DNA of 12,759 nucleotides from Sphingomonadales bacterium (GTDB lineage Bacteria > Pseudomonadota > Alphaproteobacteria > Sphingomonadales > Sphingomonadaceae). Of the stretch, positions 6,333 to 12,758 are shown piece by piece; positions within the stretch are counted from its first letter, which is position 1; every line of letters starts with the position of its first letter. The notes below the pieces were generated by a model that saw only the letters and a list, made by a program, of their open reading frames with translations, made no database searches and had not been told where the DNA came from. Made by a program: the position numbers and the translations under genes. The stretch is taken from NCBI GenBank assembly GCA_018971065.1, contig JAGWVC010000109.1, positions 1 through 12,759 on the forward strand, in the 5' to 3' direction.

Positions 6333-7132
6333 TTCAACAGTCCGGCATCGCCATACAGCACCGACGTCATCGACAGCGCCCCGTCCAGCGTGTCGTTGAA
6401 GATCGCCACCTCGTCACCGGGCAGGCGCGCGCCGACCGCGTAGAGCAGCGGCAGGTAGTGTTCGCCGCTGTTCACGGCGTTCATCGCGGCGTGGTCGCCG
6501 GTGGGGAAGCGGGTCAGCGCGGCGTCGTTGCCGGCCAGCAGCGCGGCGTTGGTGCGGGCGCGGAAGTCCAGCGCCCAATCGGGCCGGGTGCCCTGCGATT
6601 GGCGCCACAGCGCGAGGTTGTGGATCACGTTGCCGCTGGCGACGATCAGCACGCCTTCGTCGCGCAGCGGCGCCAGCGCGCGGGCGGTGGCGAGGTGCTG
6701 TTCGGGCGACAGCGACCGGTCGAGGCTCATGGCGACGGTGGGGATTTCCGCATGACCCAGCAGCGGCAGCAGCACGCCATAGACGCCGTGATCGAAACCC
6801 CACTGGTCATCGCGGCGAATGCGGTCCTCACCCAGCAGCGCGGCAATCCGGTCCACCAGTCCATCGTCGCCGGGGGCCGGGTAAGTGATGCGGTAAAGCT
6901 CGTCGGGGAAGCCGCGAAAATCATGAATGGTTTTTGGATGGGCACCGGTGGTCAGGTGAGTCCTACCCATGCTTTCGTAATGCGCGCTGATGCACAAGAT
7001 GGCGCGCGGGCGGGGCAGGCGCTGGCCGAGCGCGGCTCCCAGTGCCTTCATCGCCCGCAGTTCGGGGTTGTCGGTGATGATGGTCATCGGCGAACCGTGG
7101 CCGAGGAACAGGGCAGGGAGGCGCTGGGTCAT
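6329..7132 (-). CDS. LigB/DODA-type extradiol ring-cleavage dioxygenase (YgiD-like)
   Basis: A 267-residue protein of the class III extradiol dioxygenase superfamily, closest in pattern to YgiD/4,5-DOPA dioxygenase. Metal ligands are visible at H12 (LFLGHGSP), H51 (CISAHYES) and H171 (SGNVIHNL); H115 (GFDHGVY) is a likely second-sphere acid/base. The length matches YgiD (about 260). These enzymes open catechol-type rings with Fe(II) or bind Zn(II); the true substrate is not readable here. The ATG at 7132 has AAGG about 7 nt upstream. It sits 53 nt after the VWA gene on the same strand and may be the last gene of that transcript. No classical aromatic-degradation genes flank it, so a role in general catechol or DOPA-like chemistry is as likely as a dedicated pathway. 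Confidence 0.92.
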   Translation of the reverse strand: MTQRLPALFLGHGSPMTIITDNPELRAMKALGAALGQRLPRPRAILCISAHYESMGRTHLTTGAHPKTIHDFRGFPDELYRITYPAPGDDGLVDRIAALLGEDRIRRDDQWGFDHGVYGVLLPLLGHAEIPTVAMSLDRSLSPEQHLATARALAPLRDEGVLIVASGNVIHNLALWRQSQGTRPDWALDFRARTNAALLAGNDAALTRFPTGDHAAMNAVNSGEHYLPLLYAVGARLPGDEVAIFNDTLDGALSMTSVLYGDAGLLN

Positions 7133-7185
7133 GATGCCTTAAGTGGGGATGGCAAACGGTTTCGCCAACCGCTGTTTCAGCCGCC

Positions 7186-8367
7186 CTAGTTTTTCTTGCG
7201 CGTCAGTTCCTTCATCGCCTTTTCCAGCCCTTCCAGTGTCAGCGGGAACATGTTGCCGTTCATCAGGCCCTTGATCATGCCGGTGCTGACCGAATACTGC
7301 CACTGGCTCTCGGGCGTGGGGTTCAGCCACACCGTCGCCGGATAGGTCGTCGCCACGCGGCGCAGCCATTCGGCGCCGGCTTCGGGGTTGTGATGCTCGA
7401 CCGAGCCGCCGGCGTGGCTGACCTCGTAAGGGCTCATCGCCGCGTCGCCGACGAAGATCGCCTTGTAGTCGTGGCCGTACTTGTGGAGGATGTCCCAGGT
7501 GGGCGTGCGCTCGGTGCGGCGGCGGGCGTTGTTCTTCCACACGCCTTCGTACAGGCAGTTGTGGAAGTAGAAGAACTCCAGGTTCTTGAACTCCGCCGTG
7601 GCGGCGCTGAACAGCTCCTCGACCAGCTTGATGAACGGGTCCATCGATCCGCCGACGTCGAGGAACAGCAGCACTTTCACCGCATTGTGGCGCTCGGGCC
7701 GCATCCGGATATCCAGCCAGCCCTGCCGCGCGGTGCCGTTGATGGTGCCTTCAAGGTCCAGTTCCTCGGCCGAACCTTCGCGGGCGAAGCGGCGCAGGCG
7801 GCGCAGCGCCACCTTGATGTTGCGGGTGCCCAGTTCCTTCTGGTTGTCGAGGTTCTTGAACTCGCGCTGTTCCCACACCTTGATGGCGCGGCCGTGGGTG
7901 GATTTGCCGCCGATGCGGATGCCTTCGGGGTTGAAGCCGGAATTGCCGAACGGACTGGTGCCGTTGGCGCCGATCCACTTGTTGCCGCCGTTATGGCGTT
8001 CCTTCTGCTCCTCCAGACGCTGCTTCAGCGTCTCCATGATCTCGTCCCAACTGCCCAATGCCTTGATCTTCTCCATCTCCTCGGGCGAGAAGAAGCGTTC
8101 GGCAACGGCGCGGAGCCAGTCTTCAGGGATTTCGACCGGCTGCTGGCCATAGTCGGTGATAATGCCCTTGAAGACCTTGGCGAACACCTGGTCGAACCGG
8201 TCGAGCAGGCCCTCGTCCTTCACGAAGGTGGCGCGGGCGAGGTAATAGAACGCCTCCGGCGTCTGCTCGATCACGTCCTTGTCCAGCGCCTCCAGCAGCA
8301 CCAGATGCTCCTTGAGGCTGGCCTTGATGCCGGCGGCGCGCAGTTCGTCGAGGAAGTTGAAGAACAT
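7186..8367 (-). CDS. CoxE-like VWA domain protein, partner of the MoxR ATPase
   Basis: A 393-residue cytoplasmic protein. The N-terminal half (1-220) is helical and charged with a basic patch (VALRRLRRF, 186-194); the C-terminal half carries a von Willebrand A domain starting at KVLLFLDVGGSM (231-242). The MIDAS motif DxSxS is changed to D237-V-G-G-S241, so the middle Ser is Gly; a second Asp lies in FVGDAAMS (305-312). These blocks, with FFYFHNCLYEGVW and TPTWDIL, fit the conserved CoxE-like VWA family (COG3825 type, from memory). Such proteins work with MoxR AAA+ ATPases as chaperones for assembly or metal insertion, CoxE/CoxD being the best-known pair. The ATG overlaps the stop of the upstream GFA gene by 1 nt (TGATG). 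The client is unknown. Confidence 0.88.
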   Translation of the reverse strand: MFFNFLDELRAAGIKASLKEHLVLLEALDKDVIEQTPEAFYYLARATFVKDEGLLDRFDQVFAKVFKGIITDYGQQPVEIPEDWLRAVAERFFSPEEMEKIKALGSWDEIMETLKQRLEEQKERHNGGNKWIGANGTSPFGNSGFNPEGIRIGGKSTHGRAIKVWEQREFKNLDNQKELGTRNIKVALRRLRRFAREGSAEELDLEGTINGTARQGWLDIRMRPERHNAVKVLLFLDVGGSMDPFIKLVEELFSAATAEFKNLEFFYFHNCLYEGVWKNNARRRTERTPTWDILHKYGHDYKAIFVGDAAMSPYEVSHAGGSVEHHNPEAGAEWLRRVATTYPATVWLNPTPESQWQYSVSTGMIKGLMNGNMFPLTLEGLEKAMKELTRKKN

Positions 8368-8768
8368 CAGGGCGCCTTCGGGAAATGCGGCAGGGCAGGG
8401 TCAAGCACGGCCCACTTCGGCGCGCTATCAGTCCAGATGATCGCCTGCGGGGGCGTGGCTTCGGGGTTGTCCAACGTACCGACGCGGATGCGGGTGGGGG
8501 TGTCGTTCACCTTGGGGCGGCTGAAAATCTGCGAGCCACACTTCGGGCAGAAGCCGCGTTCGACGACGTTGCCGCTGTCGGCCACCTTGTCGAACGTGGC
8601 GATCTCGCCCTCGTAGGTGATCGCCTCGGGCGGGAACAGCGCGTTGACTGTGGCCGAGCCGCTGGCGAGCTTCTGGCAATCGCGGCACCAGCACATGCGC
8701 GCGCCGACGGGTTCGGCGGTGATGGTGTAGCGGACCTGGCCGCAGAAGCAGGAGCCGGTGTGAGTCAT
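8367..8768 (-). CDS. GFA-family zinc protein (CENP-V/GFA fold)
   Basis: A 133-residue protein of the GFA (glutathione-dependent formaldehyde-activating-like) family. Zinc ligands appear in the family order: C7-F-C9-G, then C26-W-C28-R-D-C31, then C74-P-K-C77-G. Despite the name, most members have no proven link to formaldehyde, so I give no reaction. Start ATG 8768 follows a GGGGAG ribosome binding site about 10 nt upstream. The stop overlaps the VWA start by 1 nt, so the two are translationally coupled. It lies between the MoxR ATPase and its VWA partner, which in many genomes are adjacent, so the gene looks like a later insertion into the module or an extra component. Confidence 0.92.
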   Translation of the reverse strand: MTHTGSCFCGQVRYTITAEPVGARMCWCRDCQKLASGSATVNALFPPEAITYEGEIATFDKVADSGNVVERGFCPKCGSQIFSRPKVNDTPTRIRVGTLDNPEATPPQAIIWTDSAPKWAVLDPALPHFPKAP

Positions 8769-8810
8769 CGCGTGTCTCCCCGAGGTTTGGGTTGAAACCT
8801 AAGAAAAGGA

Positions 8811-8840
8811 AGGCCCTTCGACAAGCTCAGGGCGGACGGT
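8811..8840. repeat. Dispersed sphingomonad repeat (CTTCGACAAGCTCAGG element)
   Basis: The sequence GCCCTTCGACAAGCTCAGGG (8813-8832), ending in C at 8833, matches a short repeat that I recognise as recurring in intergenic DNA of many sphingomonads and related genomes. Its ends GCCCT/AGGGC can pair over 5 bp. It lies in the 85-nt gap between the MoxR stop and the GFA start. Only one copy is present in this window, so its repetitive nature rests on prior knowledge. Confidence 0.6.
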
Positions 8841-8853
8841 ATCGAGGCGACCC

Positions 8854-9696
8854 TCAGCTCTGGCGCCGCGCCATGAATGCCAGGCGTTCGAACAGCATGA
8901 TGTCCTGTTCGTTCTTCAGCAGCGCGCCGTGGAGCGGGGGGATCGCCTTGGTGGGGTCGCGGTTCTGCAGGACGTCGAGCGGCATGTCCTCGTTCAGCAG
9001 CAGCTTCAGCCAGTCGAGAAGTTCGCTGGTCGAGGGCTTCTTCTTCAGGCCGGGCACGTCGCGGACTTCGTAGAAGATGTCCATCGCCTTCGCCACCAGC
9101 GTCTTCTGGATGCCGGGGAAGTGGACGTCGATGATCGCCTGCATCGTCTCGCGGTCGGGGAACTTGATGTAGTGGAAGAAACAGCGGCGCAGGAACGCGT
9201 CGGGCAGTTCCTTCTCGTTGTTGCTGGTGATGACGACGATCGGGCGTTCCTTCGCGGCGATGCGCTCGCCCGTCTCGTAGACGTCGAAGCTCATGCGATC
9301 GAGCTCCTGCAGCAGGTCGTTCGGGAACTCGATGTCGGCCTTGTCGATCTCGTCGATCAGCAGCACCGGCAGTTCGGGGGCGGTGAACGCTTCCCACAGC
9401 TTGCCCTTGCGGATGTAGTTGCTGATCTCGTGCACGCGCGGATCGCCCAACTGGCCGTCACGCAGGCGCGCCACCGCGTCGTATTCGTAAAGGCCCTGCT
9501 GCGCCTTGGTGGTGGACTTGACGTTCCACTCGATCAGCGGGGTGCCCACGGCCTTGGCGATCTCGTGCGCCAGCACGGTCTTGCCGGTGCCCGGCTCGCC
9601 CTTGACCAGCAGCGGGCGGCGCAGCAGCACGGCGGCGTTGACGGCAACCTTCAGATCATCGGTTGCGACGTAGTTGCTGGTCCCATCAAAACGCAT
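8854..9696 (-). CDS. MoxR-type AAA+ ATPase
   Basis: A 280-residue AAA+ ATPase of the MoxR group. Walker A GEPGTGKT (33-40), Walker B VLLIDEID (111-118), sensor 1 ITSNN (156-160) and arginine-finger candidates R170/R171 (FLRRC) are all intact. MoxR ATPases form hexamers that, with a VWA-domain partner, remodel or assemble target proteins; the VWA partner is encoded two genes downstream. I chose ATG 9696 (MRFDGTSNY) over an in-frame start 63 nt further upstream because the extra 21 residues (Pro/Arg-rich) look non-coding and lie over a promoter-like sequence, and because AGGA stands about 10-13 nt before 9696. The client protein is not evident from the neighbourhood. Confidence 0.93.
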   Translation of the reverse strand: MRFDGTSNYVATDDLKVAVNAAVLLRRPLLVKGEPGTGKTVLAHEIAKAVGTPLIEWNVKSTTKAQQGLYEYDAVARLRDGQLGDPRVHEISNYIRKGKLWEAFTAPELPVLLIDEIDKADIEFPNDLLQELDRMSFDVYETGERIAAKERPIVVITSNNEKELPDAFLRRCFFHYIKFPDRETMQAIIDVHFPGIQKTLVAKAMDIFYEVRDVPGLKKKPSTSELLDWLKLLLNEDMPLDVLQNRDPTKAIPPLHGALLKNEQDIMLFERLAFMARRQS

Positions 9697-9710
9697 CGGC
9701 GGCCATCCTG

Positions 9711-9734
9711 TCCGTGGAGAATTTCTCCGCCGGA
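9711..9734. promoter_or_regulatory. Dyad over the predicted MoxR transcription start (possible operator)
   Basis: GGAGAATTTCTCC (9716-9728) is a 13-nt palindrome around one central base; outer TCCG (9711-9714) and CGGA (9731-9734) extend the symmetry imperfectly. It lies between the candidate -10 and the ribosome binding site, a typical repressor position. No regulator gene is nearby to support it. Confidence 0.35.
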
Positions 9735-9759
9735 TAGGTGGCCGCCCGAGCGATGGCAA
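9731..9759 (-). promoter_or_regulatory. Candidate sigma70-type promoter for the MoxR operon
   Basis: On the minus strand TTGCCA (plus 9754-9759; 5 of 6 to the -35 consensus) is followed after exactly 17 bp by TATCCG (plus 9731-9736; weak -10). Transcription would start near 9724, about 28 nt before the ATG. The -35 box overlaps one arm of an AGCGATG/CATCGCT inverted repeat (9749-9755 / 9769-9775). Spacing is good but the -10 is poor. Confidence 0.35.
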
Positions 9760-9797
9760 GCATCAGCGCATCGCTTGGCCGATGCGGCGTCGTGCCG

Positions 9798-10049
9798 TCA
9801 GCGCACCGCGCCGCGACGGACCAGGTTGACGATCGCCAGAAGGATGACGGCGCCAAGCAGCGAGGTGATGAAGCTGGAAACCGTCAGCGGCGAATTGTTG
9901 ATGGTGCCGCCGGCGAACAGGAACCCGCCGATCGCCGCACCGACGATGCCGACGACGATGTTGGTGATGACGCCGTTGTTGTCACGCATGATCATGCCGG
10001 CAAGCCAGCCGACCACGGCGCCGATGATAAGCCAGAGGATGATGCCCAT
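9798..10049 (-). CDS. GlsB/YeaQ/YmgE family small membrane protein
   Basis: An 83-residue, very hydrophobic protein with three membrane helices (about 2-20, 27-48 and 56-77) and Gly-rich helix faces (GAVVGWLAGMI, VVGIVGAAIGGFLF). This fits the family often labelled transglycosylase-associated, YeaQ or YmgE, for which no enzymatic activity is established; members are often stress-induced. The length is normal for the family. ATG 10049 follows GGAGAG about 8 nt upstream. An EcfG-type promoter lies just upstream, which fits a role in the general stress response. It is probably a single-gene transcript, because the MoxR operon downstream has its own candidate promoter. Confidence 0.92.
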   Translation of the reverse strand: MGIILWLIIGAVVGWLAGMIMRDNNGVITNIVVGIVGAAIGGFLFAGGTINNSPLTVSSFITSLLGAVILLAIVNLVRRGAVR

Positions 10050-10081
10050 TTTCGCTCTCCAAACTGCCCGCCCGCCCCAGT

Positions 10082-10107
10082 AACCATCCGATGAACCATG
10101 TAGTTCC
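10082..10107 (-). promoter_or_regulatory. Candidate EcfG (general stress response) promoter of the yeaQ-like gene
   Basis: On the minus strand GGAAC (plus 10103-10107) is followed after 17 bp by GGTT (plus 10082-10085). The alphaproteobacterial EcfG consensus is GGAAC, 16-17 bp, then cGTT, so only the first base of the -10 differs. A start near 10076 would give a leader of about 27 nt containing the GGAGAG ribosome binding site. Confidence 0.6.
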
Positions 10108-10128
10108 CGGGACGGGCGGAGACCGCGA

Positions 10129-11019
10129 TCAGGCCGCGGTCTTGCGGCTGCCGCGCCGGGCCAGCCGCCAGCCGATCAGCGCGGGTGCGCCCAGCAGCAG
10201 CAGCCAGGGGCCGATCGCCAGCGCAAGCTGGGTCAGGAACAGCGTGGCGGCGGATGCGGCTGCCCACGAACCGGCGGTGGCACGGCCCATCGCGGTGTGG
10301 CCGGTGACGGCGGCTTCGGGCGTGTAGGTAAAGCGCAGCGGCGTCCACCCGATCGCCTCGCCGCGCGCCAGCCGGGCCTGTTCGGCTTCGAGCTTGGCGG
10401 CAAGGCGCGACTGGTTGTCCGCTTGCGCGGTGCGTTCCTTGCCGCGTGCGGCGGTGACGGCCTGCTCGCCGGCGGCAAGCTGGCCGCGCAGTTGGTTGGC
10501 ATGGGTGGGATCGGTCGTGGTGTCCTTGAGCTGGTCGCCGGAGACGCTGGAGGACTGGAGCGTGCCTTGCGCATCCTGCACCGCGCGGGTGGCTTCGCTG
10601 CTGAAGGCATAGGCCAGCCCGCGCGTGACCTTCAGTTCCAGTGCTGCATCGATGTTGCCCGAGGGCGACTTGTCGTAGCGGGCGGTGGTGATCACGCAGC
10701 GGGCGCGACCCAGCTTCTCGCACGCGGCGATGTGCTGCTGCTGCACCGGGCCGATCGCGGCTTCGGGCAGGGTGAAGGCATAGGCATAAGTGAACGCAAC
10801 ATCGGGCGCGGCGGACGGATCGAAACCGGGGACGGCATCGGCGCTTGCCTGACCGGCGCGGTGCATGGCGGCGCCGGCTTCGAGGCGGGCGGCTTCGGTA
10901 TCGGCGGCGGAACTGGCGGTGGTTTCGGGGGCGGCATCTTCCGCCTTCTTGCTGCACCCGGACAGGGCGGCAAGGCTCAGCACGAGGGCAAGCGCAGGGG
11001 TGGAAACAGGGCGCATCAT
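10129..11019 (-). CDS. DUF4349-like lipoprotein with C-terminal membrane helix
   Basis: A 296-residue envelope protein. A lipoprotein signal ends in the lipobox L19-S-G-C22, so C22 is the likely lipidation site. A low-complexity Ala-rich linker (about 25-70) follows, then a domain with VAFTYAYAFTLP (74-85) and ALELKVTRGLAYAF (126-139), a long Gln/Ala/Glu-rich helical region likely to be coiled coil (about 160-220), a short strand segment (WTPLRFTYTP), and a C-terminal transmembrane helix (258-284) with a basic tail. This order is what I know from DUF4349 proteins, whose function is unknown. Start ATG 11019 is chosen because GGGAG lies about 6 nt upstream; the next Met at 11016 is also possible. 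Lipid and helix together suggest anchoring at both ends. Confidence 0.75.
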   Translation of the reverse strand: MMRPVSTPALALVLSLAALSGCSKKAEDAAPETTASSAADTEAARLEAGAAMHRAGQASADAVPGFDPSAAPDVAFTYAYAFTLPEAAIGPVQQQHIAACEKLGRARCVITTARYDKSPSGNIDAALELKVTRGLAYAFSSEATRAVQDAQGTLQSSSVSGDQLKDTTTDPTHANQLRGQLAAGEQAVTAARGKERTAQADNQSRLAAKLEAEQARLARGEAIGWTPLRFTYTPEAAVTGHTAMGRATAGSWAAASAATLFLTQLALAIGPWLLLLGAPALIGWRLARRGSRKTAA

Positions 11020-11033
11020 CGAGTCTCCCAAGG

Positions 11034-11055
11034 CGCGACAGCACAGTGCGTCGCG
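11034..11055. promoter_or_regulatory. Near-perfect dyad in the leader of the lipoprotein gene
   Basis: CGCGAC (11034-11039) pairs with GTCGCG (11050-11055), and inside it GCAC (11041-11044) pairs with GTGC (11046-11049), leaving one bulged A and one central A. That is 10 paired bases in 22. It ends a few nt before the GGGAG ribosome binding site, so it may be an RNA hairpin in the leader or a protein-binding dyad. Confidence 0.45.
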
Positions 11056-11126
11056 TCTTGTCTACTGTTGTAGTGGAGATTAACCGGCGATGAAGCGTTC
11101 TTTGTGTGCGATGAGCCGTTGGTGAA

Positions 11127-11720
11127 TCACCGCGTCTTTGCCAGCAGCCACTCCGGCAACAGCAGCGCCACCACAACCAGGCTCCACAGCACATCGGCCA
11201 GCAACTGGTCGTTCCAGTGGAAGCCGGCGAACCCGTCGGGAATGCGGCTGGCCACGAAGATCAGGCAGAAGCAATAGCTGCGCATCATCCACAGCCGGTG
11301 CTGCGCAAGGTTGCGGCGGCGCATGTGCCACCAGCCGATCCACGCGGTCAGCGCCCACAGCCCGGCCTGGAAATGCTGCTGGACGAAGATCGAGGTCGGC
11401 TCGATGATGCGGCCGGACAGCAGGCCGAAAGTGGCCCCCAGCGTCACCGCGCCGAGGTAGACGCGGCCGGTCCAGCGGTGGACGCCGGGCTTTTGGCGCA
11501 GCCGGGTCGAGAACTGGGCGGTGCCGGCCAGCAGCGCGGTGGCGCCGAACGCGCCATGAACCAGCAGCAGGCCACCGGTGCGCGCGATCTTGGCCCATTC
11601 CGGATCGGCGGGAATGAAGAAGAAGCGCTCGTCCGCCCAGAGCACCCAGAGCATGGCCAGCGCGACCAGCACGAAAGCGGTGTATTTCCGGCCGCGTTCA
11701 GCCGGGGCGGAGGTTGCCAT
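11127..11720 (-). CDS. DUF2306-like membrane protein
   Basis: A 197-residue membrane protein with about five helices (roughly 14-30, 48-68, 86-103, 117-132, and 174-193, with a further hydrophobic segment at 147-159). Conserved polar blocks are LVHGAFGATALLAGTAQF (53-70), HRWTGRVYLG (81-90) and HRLWMMRSY (141-149); this His/Arg pattern between helices is what I recognise from DUF2306 proteins, sometimes compared with cytochrome b561-like folds. The histidines (H55, H81, H116, H141) could bind heme, but that is inference. Start ATG 11720 is chosen over in-frame codons up to 60 nt upstream because GGGGAG lies about 8 nt before it. Function is unknown. It is co-directional with the hydrolase upstream and the lipoprotein downstream, with gaps of 60 and 107 nt. 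Confidence 0.78.
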   Translation of the reverse strand: MATSAPAERGRKYTAFVLVALAMLWVLWADERFFFIPADPEWAKIARTGGLLLVHGAFGATALLAGTAQFSTRLRQKPGVHRWTGRVYLGAVTLGATFGLLSGRIIEPTSIFVQQHFQAGLWALTAWIGWWHMRRRNLAQHRLWMMRSYCFCLIFVASRIPDGFAGFHWNDQLLADVLWSLVVVALLLPEWLLAKTR

Positions 11721-11751
11721 TGCTGCTACTCCCCTGTCGTTTTCTGAAGGG

Positions 11752-11780
11752 ATGCTATCGCAGAATCCGCACAGCGGCAA
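11752..11780 (-). promoter_or_regulatory. Candidate promoter for the DUF2306-like gene
   Basis: On the minus strand TTGCCG (plus 11775-11780) and TAGCAT (plus 11752-11757) are separated by 17 bp, giving a leader of about 25 nt before the ATG at 11720. Each box matches 4 of 6 positions. The -35 lies directly after the hydrolase stop codon, which would let this gene be expressed independently. Confidence 0.3.
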
Positions 11781-12758
11781 TCATCGGTTGCGTGGCGCGG
11801 GCAGGGAGTCGGTGGGGCAGGCTTTGCGCGCGATTTCATGGGCATCGGCGCCATCGGGGCGGATGTACCATGCCTCGCGCCGGGTGCCGCCGATCGTCTG
11901 CGCGCAACGCACGCGCCGTCCACCGGGCGCCCCGTCCTGCAGGACGTGGGCAAGGTCGTCCGCCACTTCGGTGCTGTCGAGGAAATCGGTGTGCCGGGTG
12001 CGGTTGGCCATCGTGGTGCCCAGCAGTGGCTTGACGAAGCCGGTATCGACCACGGCCAGCCGGTCGCGCGGCGGATTGAGGTGGCAGCCGTTCTGCCATG
12101 CCGATTGCGCGCGCGCGAATTCCGCGTCACCCCGGCAGCGGGTGGTGCCGAGCCGGGCATAGCCATAGGCATGATCGGCCGCCCGGATCGCGGCATCGCT
12201 GGCCGAGGTATAGACCACCATGCCGCGCTTCAGCCCCTGGCCGGGGGACAGCGCGCGGTCGATCGCGCCTTGCGGGCCGATCGCCTGACCGCGATCGAAA
12301 TCGGGCGATGCCAGGACGATGCCCTGAAAGGCGGCGGCGGTGCGCGCGTCGGCATCCGCTTCGGCGTGAAATTCCCGGCGTTGCTGCACGGTCAGGTCGG
12401 GGCGCCGGTCGATCGCCGCCAGCCAGCGCTCGTTCGCCGCCAGCGGGCGATCGATCCGCGCCAGAGCGTTCAGCGCCACCTGCGAGCCCATGCTGTGGGC
12501 AACGATGGTGATGCGGTCCGACAGGCCGCCCAGCAGGCGTAGCAGTGCCTCGACATCGTCGAGCGACCACGCGGCGTTGCCCAGGTCCTGCGCATAGGCT
12601 TGCGCCTTGCTGCCCGAAGTCCAGTCGATGGCGACGACCGGCGCGCCGCCGGCAATTTCGGACAGGCGATGGGCGCGGGTGATGACGTCGTCGAAGCTGT
12701 TGTTGAAGCCGTGGATATAGACGACCAGCCGGGTCTTGCGGTCAGCCGGTGTGGCAGC
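11781..12758 (-). CDS. Alpha/beta hydrolase (DUF900-like), 5' end beyond the window
   Basis: The frame is open from the window edge to TGA at 11781, giving at least 325 residues with the N-terminus missing. Near the edge, LVVYIHGFNNSFDD (oxyanion-hole region), PVVAIDWTSG and ITIVAHSMGSQVALNAL (nucleophile elbow, Ser in AHSMG, first Gly of GxSxG replaced by Ala) appear in the order expected for the DUF900 esterase/lipase-like group. IVLASPDFD supplies a candidate catalytic Asp, and RHTDFLDS a candidate His. Substrate is unknown. An apparent internal ATG at 12491 would remove the active-site motifs, so it is not the start. A signal peptide or lipobox may lie beyond the edge, as is frequent in this group. 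Confidence 0.85.
   Translation of the reverse strand, partial: AATPADRKTRLVVYIHGFNNSFDDVITRAHRLSEIAGGAPVVAIDWTSGSKAQAYAQDLGNAAWSLDDVEALLRLLGGLSDRITIVAHSMGSQVALNALARIDRPLAANERWLAAIDRRPDLTVQQRREFHAEADADARTAAAFQGIVLASPDFDRGQAIGPQGAIDRALSPGQGLKRGMVVYTSASDAAIRAADHAYGYARLGTTRCRGDAEFARAQSAWQNGCHLNPPRDRLAVVDTGFVKPLLGTTMANRTRHTDFLDSTEVADDLAHVLQDGAPGGRRVRCAQTIGGTRREAWYIRPDGADAHEIARKACPTDSLPAPRNR

Noticed and set aside
7157..7171. CGGTT/AACCG hairpin between the VWA and dioxygenase genes as a terminator
   Set aside because: Only 5 bp with a short T-run of three; too weak to call, and the genes may be co-transcribed.
7390..8616. A 408-codon open frame on the plus strand across the VWA and GFA genes
   Set aside because: It spans two well-supported minus-strand genes, has no recognisable motif and is explained by high GC depressing stop codons.
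11062..11073. CTAC-TGTT-GTAG as a BlaI/CopY-type operator
   Set aside because: Only partly matches the known half-site pattern, is short enough to occur by chance, and no such regulator is encoded nearby.
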